DNA of 64,000 nucleotides from Pipra filicauda (lineage: Eukaryota > Chordata > Aves > Passeriformes > Pipridae), in the NCBI RefSeq assembly GCF_003945595.2, contig NW_024103729.1:1-64000 (forward strand). Direction: 5' to 3'. This document shows, in pieces, positions 49,534-63,102 of this stretch (position 1 is its first letter; every line of letters begins with the position of its first letter). A program made the translations under genes and the position numbers. Under the pieces are notes generated by a model, which saw nothing but the letters and a program-made list of their open reading frames with translations, made no database searches and was not told where the DNA came from.

Positions 49534-52500
49534 TTGCTACCATAAGGGCTAATTTTTTACTTTTTTTTTCCCCTGGAAATCTTGGATTGTGGACCACAAT
49601 TCATTAGTCATTCCTTGTGGCTCAATATCACTTTCAGTATGATCTAAACTGCAAATGTGAGTCACTAATTATCTTTCCTTTATTTCTTTGGAATCTAGAA
49701 TTTTTATTTTATTTTTAAACAGTTTTATGACCGTTTTATCAGGTGCACAAAAATCAAAATTTCTTCTTCACTGATAGCTGAACATGGTGCACATTTTTAA
49801 TTTTTCTTATTGTTTCAGTTTTTCTGTAACACAGAATTATCTGCTTAGAGATGCCATAATGTGTCTTGCTGTTTTACAGTAAATCACCAGTTTCAGGACA
49901 GTCAGAATGTCAGGAAAACTTGTTTTCAAAGTTGCTCTAAGAAAAGGATTTTTCAACTCAAACTTAATAGGTCTTGTGCCTAAATGATGTCAGCGTTTTT
50001 TGCTATTAGCAATTTTAAGAAATTTTCTCTTAGTGCAGTGGTACTAGGCTGGTACAGACCACTTTTAGATTTCAGGTTACTTGTTCAAGCTGCAGTACGT
50101 GAAACTTTTCATAAAATACAGTGCACTCGGCCCTCTAAAAACACTGATTTAATCCAGCTTTATGGATCACTGCTGTTAAAAACAATGATTTTCAAAATAT
50201 CTTGGCACCAAGAATGCCATGACAAACTGATATACTCCTCTATAGTTAGAATTGATTCAGGAAATATACACAATATTTCTGCACTGTAATCCTGCAACAA
50301 TTCCCCTAAATTATCTGCATGCATGGAGAGTTGTACTTTTGTTCCTGACAGCCGAAACAAAGAATCCACATCAGTACTTCCACATTTCTAGCCAGGATTT
50401 CCCAGACAAAAATATGTGTTCACATACCCTTAAAATATTTGAGGTATGCACAGTAAATCCATTACTTTCATAACATGTCAGACATACTTGTGAATGTGCA
50501 GAAGAATTGAACACCACATGTTAAGTAGCTGTTATGTCTCCTGGAAAATACCAACACACTCTGAGTGTCAGAACCTCCTGGGAGCACAATCCAGCACTTC
50601 CTGGAGTCATCAGACTTGAGACAGCACCACTGCCACACAGGACAGTGAGCCTGCTCTTCCCAGCACACTTACACAGGCTGCCATACACCTGGGAAAGGGA
50701 ATGTCTCCTCAGCACCACTATGTACTGCATTAAAGAGCAGCAACAGGAAAACCCTTGAGCAGCTGGAAATCCCCTGTCAGTGCAAGATCACACACATGAA
50801 ACCTTCCAGCAATTCCCATAGAAATGATGGAGCTGTGCTGGTCAGGGTAAGGTTAGGATCCGAATCTGCCACTTTTTCTCTCAAGAGAAGATTTTGGTCT
50901 TTGGAATTGGGTGTTACCATAGATCAACAAACAGAACTGACAAAGGGCAGAACATATATTAGGGTAAGGATAATAACAAGCACATCAAGAGACCCAGCAA
51001 TGATTTAAGCCAAAACATCTACATCTATACACAATCAGTCTGGTGAAAGATAATATTTACAACAGATGTTCACTTTCTTGTCCGTCTTCTGCTCTTCCAA
51101 ATTTCAGAAGACAAGCTCTGCTTTGGGAATCTTACCATACATGTTTAATTCAAGGTCTTTAGAAAGCAAGTATGCATTTCTAAAAGTCTACATTCATGTT
51201 GGGGGGGAGAATTAAAAAAGAAAATTAAAAAAGGAAAGAAAAAGAAAAATGTAGGTAAGATGAAGGTGCTGGAATTGACTCTGTTTATTCATCTCCACAT
51301 GTGAATGTTGCTGGTGCACTTCTTCAACCTGAACGCACAGACATGTACAGACAATCAAGCACATTGAGCCCAGCAGCAGGGGACGGGGGAAGCAGCTGAG
51401 CCAGGGAGGAGACAAAATCAGGGCAGATCTCAGGATGGCAAGGGAGAGTATGTCAGGAATAGGGATTTTACACTAGAGGAAGGATGTTTTGTTCTTTCAG
51501 GAGACTTCTATGGTGTAGTCCAAAAATGGGATGCTAGGCATACCAGGTTTAATTGCTGTATTTCAACCCACCAAAAACAATGTGCAAGGTAAATTTAACA
51601 AAAACTGTGTCCCTTGGTCTTATTGGACAGCTATGATAAAAGTGTATGAAGAACATAATATATCTTCATTGTATTAATATACAGTATAAAGAAATAGGTC
51701 TAGAGCTAAGGACACAAATGGAGTTTTAGATTAGCTGTCAACAATGTCATATCCATGTTAATAATGCCCTATTCATGCCTGGGGCTGACAGTTTTTCTTA
51801 TTTTTATTCACAAATTCCATTTAATAACAGCAATAAGTCACTCTAGACAGTGCATTTCTAAGGGATTTCTGCACTTCTCAGGTGGTTAAAGTCACTTGAC
51901 CTTCGGCCTCATGCCTTAAAAACTCCCTAAGAGATGTGCTAAATTGCCCAGAAATACATTGCCTGTCATGTCTCATTGGTTAATTAAGGGCCAACCTAGA
52001 TGGCCTATAAGGACTGCCCTTAAGTAATTACTAATTGATCTCCTACTCAAGAAAAATGAAAAAATTCCACAGCAGCCACACTGTCACATGGCATTTACTC
52101 AAATTCATATTCCTCCAACGGAGGATGAAAAGCACACAGCAAACGGGTGGATTGAGGGCAGAAACATCTTCACAGTGGCAAAGCCTCAGTCTCAGAGTTT
52201 GTCATGTCTTATTGGTTGTAGCCAGTGCTCTCAGCCCTTCCCTTGCATTGAAATATCTAGTATTTTCCATCTGGATTTAACTACTTTGAAAGATATTTCA
52301 ACTTTGTTACAAATATCCAGCCAAGGAATCTCAGCAAGAGTGTTAAATGGTCACCGGATGAAAGCTAAACAGTTATAGCATACCAAAACAACCAAAGAAA
52401 CACATTTCAAAGCTCTTTTCTGAAGGAGGTGGGATTTAGGCTGGTACAGGAGAAGTTCTTGCAGCTTTTTTTAACCCAAATTGTTCATCAGAATTCATGA

Positions 52501-52862
52501 AAGACACTTCATGGCCTTTTTGGATTTTCTGTCTAAAGCTCCAAAGAGTCCAAAAACTTGCTGTTACCTTCTGTTTTGTTAAGATGATGATAATGCTTTG
52601 GGTTTGCATGAGAAATCTTGACAATCTTGAAAGATATTTTCAGGTATGAGGAATATGAATGCAATGCTCTTAAGAAATGTATGGATAACAACATTCATTA
52701 GGCTCCTATCAGCTTCAGTAAGAGCACATCTATATAGAATTCTATCCAAGCAGTTTTCACATACTGACTTCTCACACATTAGTAGTTTACATGTCTCAAA
52801 ATTATTCAAAATAAAAGGGATTCACCCCTGAAACATTTCCCTTGGACTCACTGGATGAAACT
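49534..52862. other. Noncoding stretch, nothing recognised
   Basis: The part 50530-50760 is GC-richer, with frames open on both strands but no domain. A purine-rich, A-dominated tract occupies 51201-51250. Confidence 0.5.
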
Positions 52863-52925
52863 AGGCTCATTGGAGTCAAAGATAACAGGTCTGTTGACTT
52901 CAGTAGGAGGCCAAGATTCTAGTCC
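52863..52925 (+). repeat. Palindromic MITE-like relic
   Basis: AGGCTCATTGGAGTCAAAG, then CTGTTGACTTCAGTAGGAGG and CCAAGATTCTAGTCC show the opposed TTGGAGTCAA / TTGACTTCAG cores and an AGATTCT end as in the other relics. Confidence 0.5.
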
Positions 52926-53269
52926 TGTAGACATGAGCAGCATAAAACTACACAAAATTTGGGAGCCGCTCTTATACATGATAACATATGGTTCAGGAGG
53001 CTAAGCCAATTTTTTTAGTATCTCCTCTGAAAAGCTGCAGTGTTTCCATGCTTCAACTGATCCTTTATGCAGGGCTCTCCCCGCTCCTCTGAAACCACAT
53101 TAGGAAAGGAGCAGCATTTACACTGATTGCATAGAAACAGGGAATCTGAAATCTGGAAACTCACCCAGATCACTGTGGGGGTATTAACACGAATGGCATA
53201 ATGCTAGGAATCCCATTGATACCTTTCTCACTTATTAAATGCTTAACTGCTTTATTTTCCATACCTTTT
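52926..53269. other. Noncoding stretch, nothing recognised
   Basis: Unique-looking sequence without repeats or credible frames. Confidence 0.5.
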
Positions 53270-53460
53270 AATATGTTAAATGTTATGGAGTCAGTGTATG
53301 TAAAACTGTAAATGCTGTAGATCGCTGGGACCTGTGACATAACGGCCTGGTCGTTATGATTACATAACTGATTGCCAGTATTCGACTTGGATGTACCGTA
53401 CTGATTGTTTTAAAATATCAGGGGATTGATAAATTAAATAAATGCACTAATCAACGGGCA
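53270..53460. other. CpG-retaining block with CATAACG/CGTTATG inverted repeat
   Basis: Six CpGs fall within about 140 bases of AT-rich DNA. At 53338-53358 the arms CATAACG and CGTTATG flank GCCTGGT. CpG retention plus a short dyad suggest a constrained noncoding element. Conservation was not tested. Confidence 0.3.
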
Positions 53461-54199
53461 TTCCTGATGCTTGTTTGAAAAAGAGATAAGCAGTGAGCTA
53501 GGAAGGGCTGCTTCCCCCACCTGAATAAAACCAAAGGGCTGAAAAGCACAGTCAAATCCAACAACTGCCCTTTCAATCAGTCCCCTGGTACTTTGTGTAA
53601 AAATTACATCCTGACCTATTTCTGCAGTTGATGCAATTCTGGAATAATATGTTTGATTAAACTGGCTATCAGCAAGATGTGTAAACATAAGCAATGTAAG
53701 CTATTTTTTTGTGATATAACATTTTTACAGTTACTCAGAGGCAACAATGAACTGGCATTTGTAGTGTGGGTTTTTTTGTAACCTCGGAGATTAACTAGAT
53801 GTTTATGACATTAAATTCGTCTTAACCAAACATTAATATTTAGGCATCTTTTCGGTGTAGCAGAAAAGCATATTTCCTTAAAAATAAAGGAATAATAATA
53901 CTGATAATTCTGATTCCTGAATGTGCCTAGTTTCTTGCAGCTGAAAAGGCCTTTGCTGTCATCATGTTCTGCAATGATTTCTGTGTTTTTCTATAACATT
54001 TTTCTCCCTACACATGTGGGTTTTATATCCTCTTCATGTTGGTATAGCATGAAGTCTTATGTGGAATTTAGAGGATCTGAACTAAATGTAGCTAAAAGGA
54101 ACTTTTGGATGAACTGCCTGGGATTTGTTCAGATCTGTTAAAGTAATGGGGGAAAGCACAAAAGGATAAAGAAAAGAAAGGCCTTAATCTTTGTTCCAT
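53461..54199. other. Noncoding stretch, nothing recognised
   Basis: AT-rich sequence. The 86-codon - frame at 53434-53694 has no recognisable domain. Confidence 0.5.
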
Positions 54200-54277
54200 G
54201 AGTGATAAAGCAGCATCACATGGGTGAAAATTGGCCTGACCTTCACCCACATGATGCTGCTTCTGCCTCAGCCACTC
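54200..54277. ncRNA. Candidate microRNA-like hairpin
   Basis: The left arm 54209-54228 starts AGCAGCATCA and ends TGGGTGAA. The right arm 54242-54261 starts TTCACCCA and ends TGATGCTGCT. They pair as 10 bp, a 2x2 internal mismatch (CA/CA), then 8 bp, around a 13-base loop. A further 5-bp GAGTG (54200-54204) / CACTC (54273-54277) can close the base. The size (about 78 nt) and imperfect stem resemble a pre-miRNA, and the left arm begins AGCAGCA, like miR-15/103-type seeds. No known microRNA is identified, and the asymmetric lower stem is a weakness. The hairpin is symmetric enough to be proposed on either strand. Confidence 0.35.
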
Positions 54278-55870
54278 TTTCTTTGCTCTGATTAAGTGAA
54301 GATAGCCTCTTTCTCTGCAAGGAAAAGTCAAAGAACAAAAAGAAAAAAAATCCTGTCTTAACTATAAAAGGTTTATTTTTTTAATCACAGTTGGGCTCAT
54401 ACAAGCCAGTTTCTAATCTTATTTTTTTAAGCTAAAAAAGTGCCTTTTTAGAATTTCTTTGGCTCAGTTTCTTTAGCCCCCCCCCTCGAACCTCAGGGCC
54501 TAGATCTTAACTTGCTTCCCTTGGATGTGCTTTGTTGCTCATCTTCACTTTTACATGATAGCTGTTTGACTTAAATGGGTTGTTCGCCAAAGGATTGCCC
54601 CTTGGGGAATGGAAAAACTGGAGGGAGGGAGAGGAAAAGCAGTACTCAGCTGGTTTAAATGGCACGTACAGTATATCTATTGGCAGGGTATTGCCAATGC
54701 TCCAAGGAAAATTTCAGTGCTCAGCCTCTACCACTGAATGCCATACGCTGAGACGTGATTTTATGTGTCAGGTTATCCCTGTTCATACAGACTAAAGAAC
54801 TTTACTGCAACACTGTGACCAAGCAGTTCCTATGACTAATATTTTTAACAGCATGATTTCTAAAATTTGACAAGGATATAATAATTCTTTCTCCAGATAG
54901 TCAACATGCTTGGAGACCTGCTGATGTCTTCAAAGGTTTCAAAGAGGGCACACTGAAATTAGTCTCTTTCGTAATGTGTGCTACATAAGTATTTTCGTTA
55001 CACTGTTGCAACAGGATCAAAATCTATTTTTAATTGGATGTTAATCTACTGAAAATCACTTAAACTCATGGTTATGTAGATGTATGTATGTGTGAATGCA
55101 TCTGGCTGAGAAACTTGGCTGACATCCAGTGAATTATTGCCTAAGTCCACAGACTAGCTTCAATTTGCACTGGTCATTTTTTCCCTCGGGAGCTAAGAAT
55201 ATATGATGCTGTGCAGCATAATGGAATGTCACTGTAATGTGCAGTGTCTGTTATTGTATTACATATCTGAGGTAGGGAACAAGGAAAGACCTCCCCAGCT
55301 TACCTACAGCAGATATCAGATAGCTTTTAGCTGGAAACACTCTGTATACTACTCAGATACGCTATATTATGAAATAGCAAATTACTTAGTAAGTTCATTA
55401 GTTTCTAAAATCAAAATTAGATATATTGATACTAGCATGCTCTGTGTAAGTCCAGTGTGACTACCACTGATAAATTAGTGTTGGAAACAGCAAACATCAA
55501 TTTCTGTTTAGAAATTTTGCAGCAGCTATGATTTATAAGAACATTCTTAAAATAATACTGATTCTAATTTTCATATGAGAATATACTGACACTAATAAGG
55601 TCTCTTCCTCCTTGGCAGAGGTTTCAGAAGCATCAGCATGAGTTATTTTCTGGCGTGGAGAGGCACTGAGAGGCTGAATCAATTGATTATTTTTTAGCCA
55701 TATAACTGAGATTCTCAAGACCTAGTTTTCGAGTGTGTAATAGTACTGGTCAAACCATCTAAGAATATGTTTCCATTTGTTTTCCCAAGTAACCAGTGGG
55801 CACCATTGTGCCCACAAAGACTACCACACAAAATGTTGTGGTTGCAAATATGTTCAGCAACAGTTAGAAT
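54278..55870. other. Noncoding stretch, nothing recognised
   Basis: AT-rich sequence with a C9 run at 54477-54485. The frames at 54580 and 55203 (+) have no domains. Confidence 0.5.
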
Positions 55871-55940
55871 TTGGACTCTGATTCAAAGCCCACTGAAGTC
55901 AATGAAAAGATTCCTCTTGGCTTCAGTGTTCTTTGGCTCC
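55871..55940 (+). repeat. Palindromic MITE-like relic, good symmetry
   Basis: TTGGACTCTGATTCAAAGCC leads into CACTGAAGTCAATG, followed by AAAGATTCCTC and then the opposed half TTGGCTTCAGTGTTCTTTGG. The two halves are recognisable reverse complements of one another, making the palindromic nature of this family visible within a single copy. Confidence 0.55.
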
Positions 55941-58900
55941 ATCACTTGTTTCTTTGTTCAGAACTTCTAATGATTATTCAGTAGAAGAGGCAATACTGTG
56001 AGCTTTGGGTGCTGCAGTCTTCTTGCGAAAAATAAAACTATATGGACAGAATCTTAGGGGGAAAATTATAATTTGTATAGCAAGTTTGTTTCTCTAATAT
56101 TTAATATATATGATCACCAACACATACACATTTATGAACATTTGTAGGGACTATTACATGCCTGCATAGTATATACAAACACACACTCACATACACCCTC
56201 CCTATTCATGCAAATCATACTAAGAATTCGTGATATAAACCTTTAGGGGTTGTTACAATGGCCAAAAAAGGAGCGTTCAGTGACATCCATGGTGCTGCAG
56301 GGTGCTTGCAACACCCACAGGGGACTGGCAAATATGACAGAGATTCTCTAAGAGTCATGTTTTCTTCTGAATTGGCAGTAGGGAGCTGGTGGCATCCCCA
56401 GGCCTTGCCAGATGGCATCAGAGTCCTGGTCTGGGGCAACTGAAGGGAACTCTTAGAGTCAGTAGTTAATTACCAGTAATACATTATCAAGGTTCTGTAT
56501 ATCTTCTCCATAATCATCTTACAGAATTGTTTTTAAGCTCAGAATTTGACAAACAAACTGGTTTTAATTTTGTGGCTTGAATCATTATTTCATTAACAAG
56601 AGGACAGCATTCATGATGACATATAAAATATTGACGCAATAGGCTAAATTTAAAAAGATGGAACATACTGAAAACCACATTAAAAAACCAAGAATGTGTT
56701 TTTATTTAAACCACTAAAAATACTTGAAAATACATTTTTGGTTGAATTGTCTGGTTCTTTCCGTGTTTCTCAGTGGTAAGGCATTACTTTCACATACCCA
56801 TAAAAGCTCATATTGGGCATATGTGGTACCACTCTCATGAGAAAGGAGGCAAAGTAATTTGGTAAATTCACCTGCCAGTTAGTAGCTATTGACAGGACTA
56901 ATCTGAAGCCTTCCTCACCATTGTAAGATAATGAGGACCAGTACTTTCTTTTATTTAGAATACTCTGAGACAGCCATCATATCTTACTGAAAATGCACGT
57001 TTCTACATATTAAATTGCTCTACATACAGCTTGTTTTGTATGACTTTTTCAGTTCATGGCAGCTGCCTCAAACAAGCTTGAAAGGCTCTATTATGGTCTT
57101 TTGGGTCAAAAATGGCTTTTTTTTTTAAGTGCCAAAGTACTTAGTTACAGTGAATTGGTAACACAATATCCACACCATAATATGCATATTGTGCATGACA
57201 AAAGGCGAATAATTTGTAATCCCCATTTAAAATAAAAGCATAAATACCTACTGTATTCAGCAGATCTGAAATGTTCTACCAGTATATATTTAAAAGAAAC
57301 TCAATGTATTTGTGTGAAAGACCAAAATAGTCCGTACTTGGTTTGTGCAACTTCCTGAGAATTTATAGCTCTTTTTGAATTTATTTTTTTCCCAGTTCAT
57401 TATTTACATGGAATCACTATTGAAACATAGTTTAGGAAATTGAAAATGAAAATCTACATGCAAGTAAATGGAATGAAGGCAGGAGAATCTATATTAAGTC
57501 TATCCCACGTGTAATCCCAAATATGACAAAGGTTCAGATCAGAAAGCTGTGTTTCACCCTTCTTGGAGGCCCCATTTCTGGCTCTGTCTTTCACACTAGG
57601 AGTCCCTTCTCCGTGGAAAAGACAAGAACAAACTGAGGAATAATGCAAGACTCTATGAGTGTTGGAAATTAGGTTATGATTATTTCATTACTGTATCACT
57701 TTGTTGCACGAATTCAGTCCCTCTAACTTTTAATCCTTTCTTTGTATAGTCCTTTCTTATCTATGATATTTGTAATCTTTTTGTAACAGAAGAAAATTTC
57801 AGGGGGAAGTTTTGGTGGGCGGAGAGGAAACCTGTCCAATGACACCATCAGACATGGTCAATGCTAGTGCCTGCTCCAGCTGTACTGTATGTCCACAGTC
57901 CTCTTGTCCTTATTTGCCAGAGATTTACTTATTCTGCCTGATGTTTCTCACAGGTTTTTGCTGATAGCCTGTATAAATATCAGCCTTCCTTCTATTATAT
58001 TTGTTTAGCAATCGACATGCAGTTTACATATGTGGACCTGCATTCATTTGCAAAGCCTGAAGATATTGTTCATTATGTTTTATTTGCCAGAATAGATAAA
58101 AATTTTTCCCAGAAGGGTGCATGTTTAAACTGGCAAAGAAAAATGATTGACATCTACCATAAGTACTTTTGTCAAAGCTTTGGCGTGTTATCAGTTTGCA
58201 AAGCTATTCTAATGAAGAGTGTCCATACTCACCAGATGTGCCAGATACTTGTAAAATTCTGCTGCAGTCTTAATGCCAAATGTGTAAGACACAAACAAGT
58301 TAGGCTACAAATTCTGCTTGATAATTTTGATTGGATAAAGAGCTGAGCCTAAAGGGTCAAAGAATGTAAATAATTCTAGGCAGGAGCCTACCCTGTTGGC
58401 TAATTTCAGAAAATGTGGATTATTATCTCTATGCTCAAACACTAAATTGCCTTGGATAAATTTGCAACTTTAATACTGATGCAGGCAGAAATAGAAAATG
58501 CTTAATTAAAATAAGGCATTATCTCTCTATCTGAGAAATTTAAAAAAAAACACACCAATTTAATATTCCTGTTTGTTTATCCTTTTATTCCCAAGTGCCC
58601 ATTCCTATTTCACAAATGTTATTGTTTACATATGGTACAAGAATGAGAACTAAAACAAAGTCTGTCACAAACCCATATGAGGGAGGATTTCATTCGTTCA
58701 AGCCCTTAAGGCACAAAGAGATATACAGCAATGCTTTTTAGTCCCAATTTTGAAAGAAATATCTACAGAGAGTTTTCTAAATCCCCCAGCAAATGGCAAC
58801 TCTGTCCTTATGCTGGGTTCACGTCTGCTCTGACTACCTGAAGTCTGCATAGCAGTAGAGGATATGGGTGAAAGGAATCTTGGTTTCTCCTGTGACTTTT

Positions 58901-60069
58901 TCAAGTATTTCACAGCCACTCATTGTGACATTCATATATGTGTTTATCAACTTCTAAGGTTCTAACTATTAAACACTAAGTAAATTATTTTAATTGATTA
59001 ATATAAAATATTTTTTAAAGTTTAATTCTTTTGCAGGTTGTTGGGAGTGATATGTTAGAAACAGAACATCAGACTTTTGTTTGTCTTTGTTCCAGGAAAC
59101 AGCTAACACGTTTGTGGATTCAGGTAAGAACTGTTACACAAACTGGGGATGTTTTTATTTAATTTCCTTAAGAATATACTGTAAAATTCTGAGATTTAAC
59201 TAGGTTATTACTACTTTCTTATCAACCTCCCACCAATCATCCAAACACAGGTTTTAGATACCTACTTGAATGATCTTGAAAATTGGCCCAAGAAAATATA
59301 CGTTTATTTAGTGATATTTTTTTGCATTGGCTCTTTCCACACTGTCCTTTGCAAAGTAAAGCTAAAGAAGATCATGATTTTTGTAGTGGGGACTGTACAT
59401 CTGCCCTCATTAATACTCATACAAAAAAGGGTCCTTATTCCTCCTCTGGACTTAGGAAAATTCCCTGCTGCCCTGGGATATGGGCATGAACTCCAATGCT
59501 GTCGATTTCTAAAAGCACTATTTGTGCATTGTACTAAAATATGCACTGTCCATGATTTCAAGTGTGCCCAGATGCTCCCAGTTATGTGGAACAGTTAATA
59601 TTTGGCTGGTATCTTCCCATTTGTCCCTGCCAAGGGAGGGAGACCCCCCCCTTATGACCTGGGAGGCTCAGTGATGACAGCACTTTCACCAGCTTCATAT
59701 CTTCCCACTATTTCTCCCTCAGAGTTACTGTGCACTCATACAGTGCAGGTGAATAAAAAACCCCAGAGTTTATTAGGATGTGCGTTGAAATTACTAACAC
59801 AGAGGTTGGTATGTCTGCATGCTAATCATTTCTAGTTATGCATGAAGTTAATTTACAAAAGAAGATTTACATTATTTTAATGGCATTCTCTACAAATAAG
59901 ATTCAATTATTTCAGTTTGGTTTTGATGCCTTTTTTTGTTTTGCTTGTTTTGAGATATGTATTAATTTGCTTTATCAATAATATGAAAAATTAATGGAGC
60001 TCTTATTAAGGTTAAAAGCACGTCAGAGAAGTCATCACTTGTTAGCTCTGTTTTATTACTATGATTACA
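55941..60069. other. Noncoding stretch, no gene confirmed
   Basis: The 109-codon + frame at 58017-58346 and the 110-codon + frame at 59266-59598 are the longest here. Neither shows a recognisable domain, signal peptide or splice context. A CA/TA tract lies at 56160-56205. Confidence 0.5.
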
Positions 60070-60430
60070 ACAAAGTTGTGTTGCTATCACTGGCAAAATA
60101 GCTACTCTGTTTTCCCTGGCAGGGGAGCTTTCCTGCTTTTGCTCCTGGAGAGGAGCATTTCGAGCTGTCCTTTAGAGCTGCATGGAAGCAGTTGCAGAGC
60201 AGCACAGAGGAATGGCATCCATGTGTCCTCCATGTCTGGCATACCTGGGACACTCCAGCCTCTTCCTCATCCCCCAAGCACACAGACACTCACACACTGC
60301 CAGCTCCTGCGGCTCTGCTCCACCAGCACAGCTCTGCAAGGCACCCACCTCCCCTCCACCTCCTTCCTCTGGCGTGGGACACCACCAACCCTGACTGTCC
60401 TTGGCCCCATTTCTTCCTGAGCTCAGCTGG
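60070..60430. other. GC-rich block, unidentified
   Basis: About 360 bases are markedly GC-richer than either side, with several + frames open at once (60061-60420, 60182-60394, 60192-60449), typical of stop-poor composition rather than coding. It contains C-rich pyrimidine patches (CACCTCCCCTCCACCTCC). It may be an unrecognised retroelement remnant or regulatory element. Confidence 0.35.
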
Positions 60431-63102
60431 CCTCAGTTTACTGGCCTAAAACAGTTGAATAAATCTAACAGTTTTTATTTTAAGAGGTCTAATCCTTCAG
60501 ATTTCACGAAGGCGATTTTCCTGTTGATTTCAACAGAAGTTGTATCTGAAGATGAATGGCAGGATAATACCCATTTGAAATATAAGTGGATAGCAGCATC
60601 AGATCAGATGGGTAGTGAGAAGAGACTGAAAGGAAAATGATGACAGGGCACTTTTTGTTAAGTTCTGATCCAATGAAGAGGGTTAATGCAATTTAGCGAT
60701 AATTCTTTGGAAAGGAAAAAAGACTCTTTCACAGCTGTATCAACAATATCCACTCTCTTAAAAAAAAAAAAAAAAGCAGCTGACTTGACATGTCAAGCAT
60801 CACATATTTGGCTATGAAAGCAAAGCATAAGCCATGCTGGCCACAGACTTGGAACAATGCCACTGAAAAGTTGGTCTGTAAACTGATGCTACCTTATTTC
60901 TTGAATTCTAGGAGGGCTTGCTGAGATTTAACAGCAATGCAGAACTACCACATTCCTCATAGATATTTCTTTTCTTGTTACATGAGATCCATGCATGAAG
61001 TGAAAAAGAGCAAATGAACATCAGGTTTACATCACCACTGATATGTGAATGATTGATCACCCATTAAATCACATACAGAGCCAGTAACAGCACACGGGGT
61101 AGTGTTAAAGTAAAATGTTTGATATTCTTTACTCTAATTAAACATGGAAATAATATGATGCAGTCTGTATTGTAAATGTTATTGCAGATTATAGACCTAG
61201 AGGAGAGGTGTTATGCCACCTTTATAGCCTCCAGTTCCTGGAGAATGTGACTTAGAGCTGCCTCAGGGCTGCCCTAAATTACACCAGTTGGTAATGACTC
61301 CCAAAGGGCTGCTATGCATCCAGTGGTTGCTGGAGTGTAAAGTACTTTGGCTATGCCAGCAGCCCATCATTTCACAATGGAGGCTGAGAGCAGCTGGCAT
61401 AGTGCTTGGAGGAAATCCCCAAGTAGTGGTTTAAGATATTTTTCTAACACTTTTTATCATGAGAGTGATATAAACTAAAGGCCAGATTTCACAAACACAC
61501 AGGAGCTTTTTCATTTTTATTTAAGCATCTGTAGTTGTGGTTTGATAAACCTGGAGATGAGGGTTTCTATAGGATTTCAGAAGAGTTATCAACCTAATAT
61601 TGTTTCAACTTGGCAGTGTTCCAGATCTCTACTCTGGCCTCAATTCCGTGCCCATGGAGTGTTGCACCACTGGCTGTCAAAGGCATATTCCTAATTTACA
61701 TCTGTGTTAGCAAAAGGAGAATTGGATTCCCCCTTGTATGTGCAAGTTTTTCAGTTCAGGCTTATATTCCAGCCTTGCTGGAGCTGCCAAAGACAACAGT
61801 TGAGTTTGCATGTATAGAAGACCCTTGGAGTACATACCTATGTAACTTGTTCAAAAGCTCAGCCAATTCAGGCAGAATGATGCATGCACTGGTTTTTCTG
61901 TACAGTGTGTGGGTGGGCCAACCATTCTTACACAAATATCTCAAAAGGTCAGCTGTGAAATTATTACTTCATATTGGTGGTTTTGAGGATTTAATTTTGA
62001 TTTATCTTTAGGATGTTATTAAGTGAACATCCTGAAAGCAGTAACTGACTGCTGACAGTAGAAACTCATGTCTCTCAAACTAAGCGAATGCAGTTCAAAA
62101 CTCAACTGATGAGAGTGTTTGCAAACCTCTGAGGCAAAAAGCCACCACTTACAATCTTACTAACTGTTCTATGAAACATAGGGAAAAATAAAGTAGTTGA
62201 CAGAGATATACACAGTCCAGAAAAGTAGAAACCCTCTGGGAAGCTACCTAGGGAGAGGTAGTTATCAGTTCTGTCCATAGATACATTTTTTTTAGAAGTC
62301 CATAAGCCCAAATAACATCGAGAAGAAAAATGATCTTATGAATACGTGAAATGTTCCTGGATATGAACTCATAAAGTCCTGGCTTTCAATTCAAGTAGAG
62401 AAAGATGAGTGCATGCAAGTACTGCACTGTAACTTTCCTAAAAGGAAGAAAAACATACCATCCCCTTCTTTTTCACTGTCTCTGCTTTGACCTAGTGCTG
62501 GTTAGAAGGTCTGCATAGGGTGGCAAAGGGTCAAAAGGAGAATGGATGAAAGAAGCTAACACTGCATTTTGTCTGCTCCCTACCTGTACATCCTCTGTGC
62601 AAGGAGAAGTGAGATGGTCCAACACTTCTATCCTCTTCTTAGAAGGTCCAGAAAGTTGTGAGAAAACTTCTTTATTGTCCCGTACATATTCATAGATTGA
62701 CACATGATGAGTTCCCAAAAGAAACTGAGGAAAGTGGATCAGAAAATCACAGAATGAATCATAATAAAATGGTCAGAAAGGGCGATCATCTAGGCCATCA
62801 TTTTGCAGGATTGATTTTAGCTAAGTTAATTCTGATAGTCTCCTGTTACTCTAATCTTTTTAAATATCAAACTATTTTTAATATTAGTAGTACCTGTTAC
62901 TATCCTCTAAGCAAGCCATTTTAGTGCTTAGCTACTATTTCTGCAACCTGGAATTACATCATCATGTTAGAATTAATATAAGACAAATACTGGAAGTCCA
63001 TCACAGCCTTAATATGCTTCATTCTTTCACTAGATCCTTTCAGGAGTTTGGAAAGAAGCCTAACTAAACTTAAATGTCTTGTACCCTACATATCAAAGGA
63101 TC
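60431..63102. other. Noncoding stretch, no gene confirmed
   Basis: The 133-codon frame at 61610-62011 opens with TTG, not ATG, and has no recognisable domain. A possible further palindromic-relic trace lies around 61270-61310 (AATTACACCAGTTGGTAATG). Confidence 0.5.
60760..60775. repeat. A16 homopolymer
   Basis: Sixteen A residues. No recognisable retroelement body precedes it, so it is not assigned as a tail. Confidence 0.9.

Noticed and set aside
51201..51250. Poly(A) tail of a retrotransposed gene
   Set aside because: A-rich but broken by many G and T; no gene-like body next to it.
58017..58346. 109-codon + strand frame starting with ATG
   Set aside because: No recognisable family, no supporting promoter or splice pattern; the region may be unique noncoding DNA.
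60760..60775. Processed pseudogene tail (A16)
   Set aside because: No recognisable coding sequence upstream on the + strand and no target-site duplication seen.
61610..62011. Longest open frame (133 codons, + strand)
   Set aside because: Starts with TTG, has no recognisable domain or splice context, and its length is expected by chance in 64 kb.
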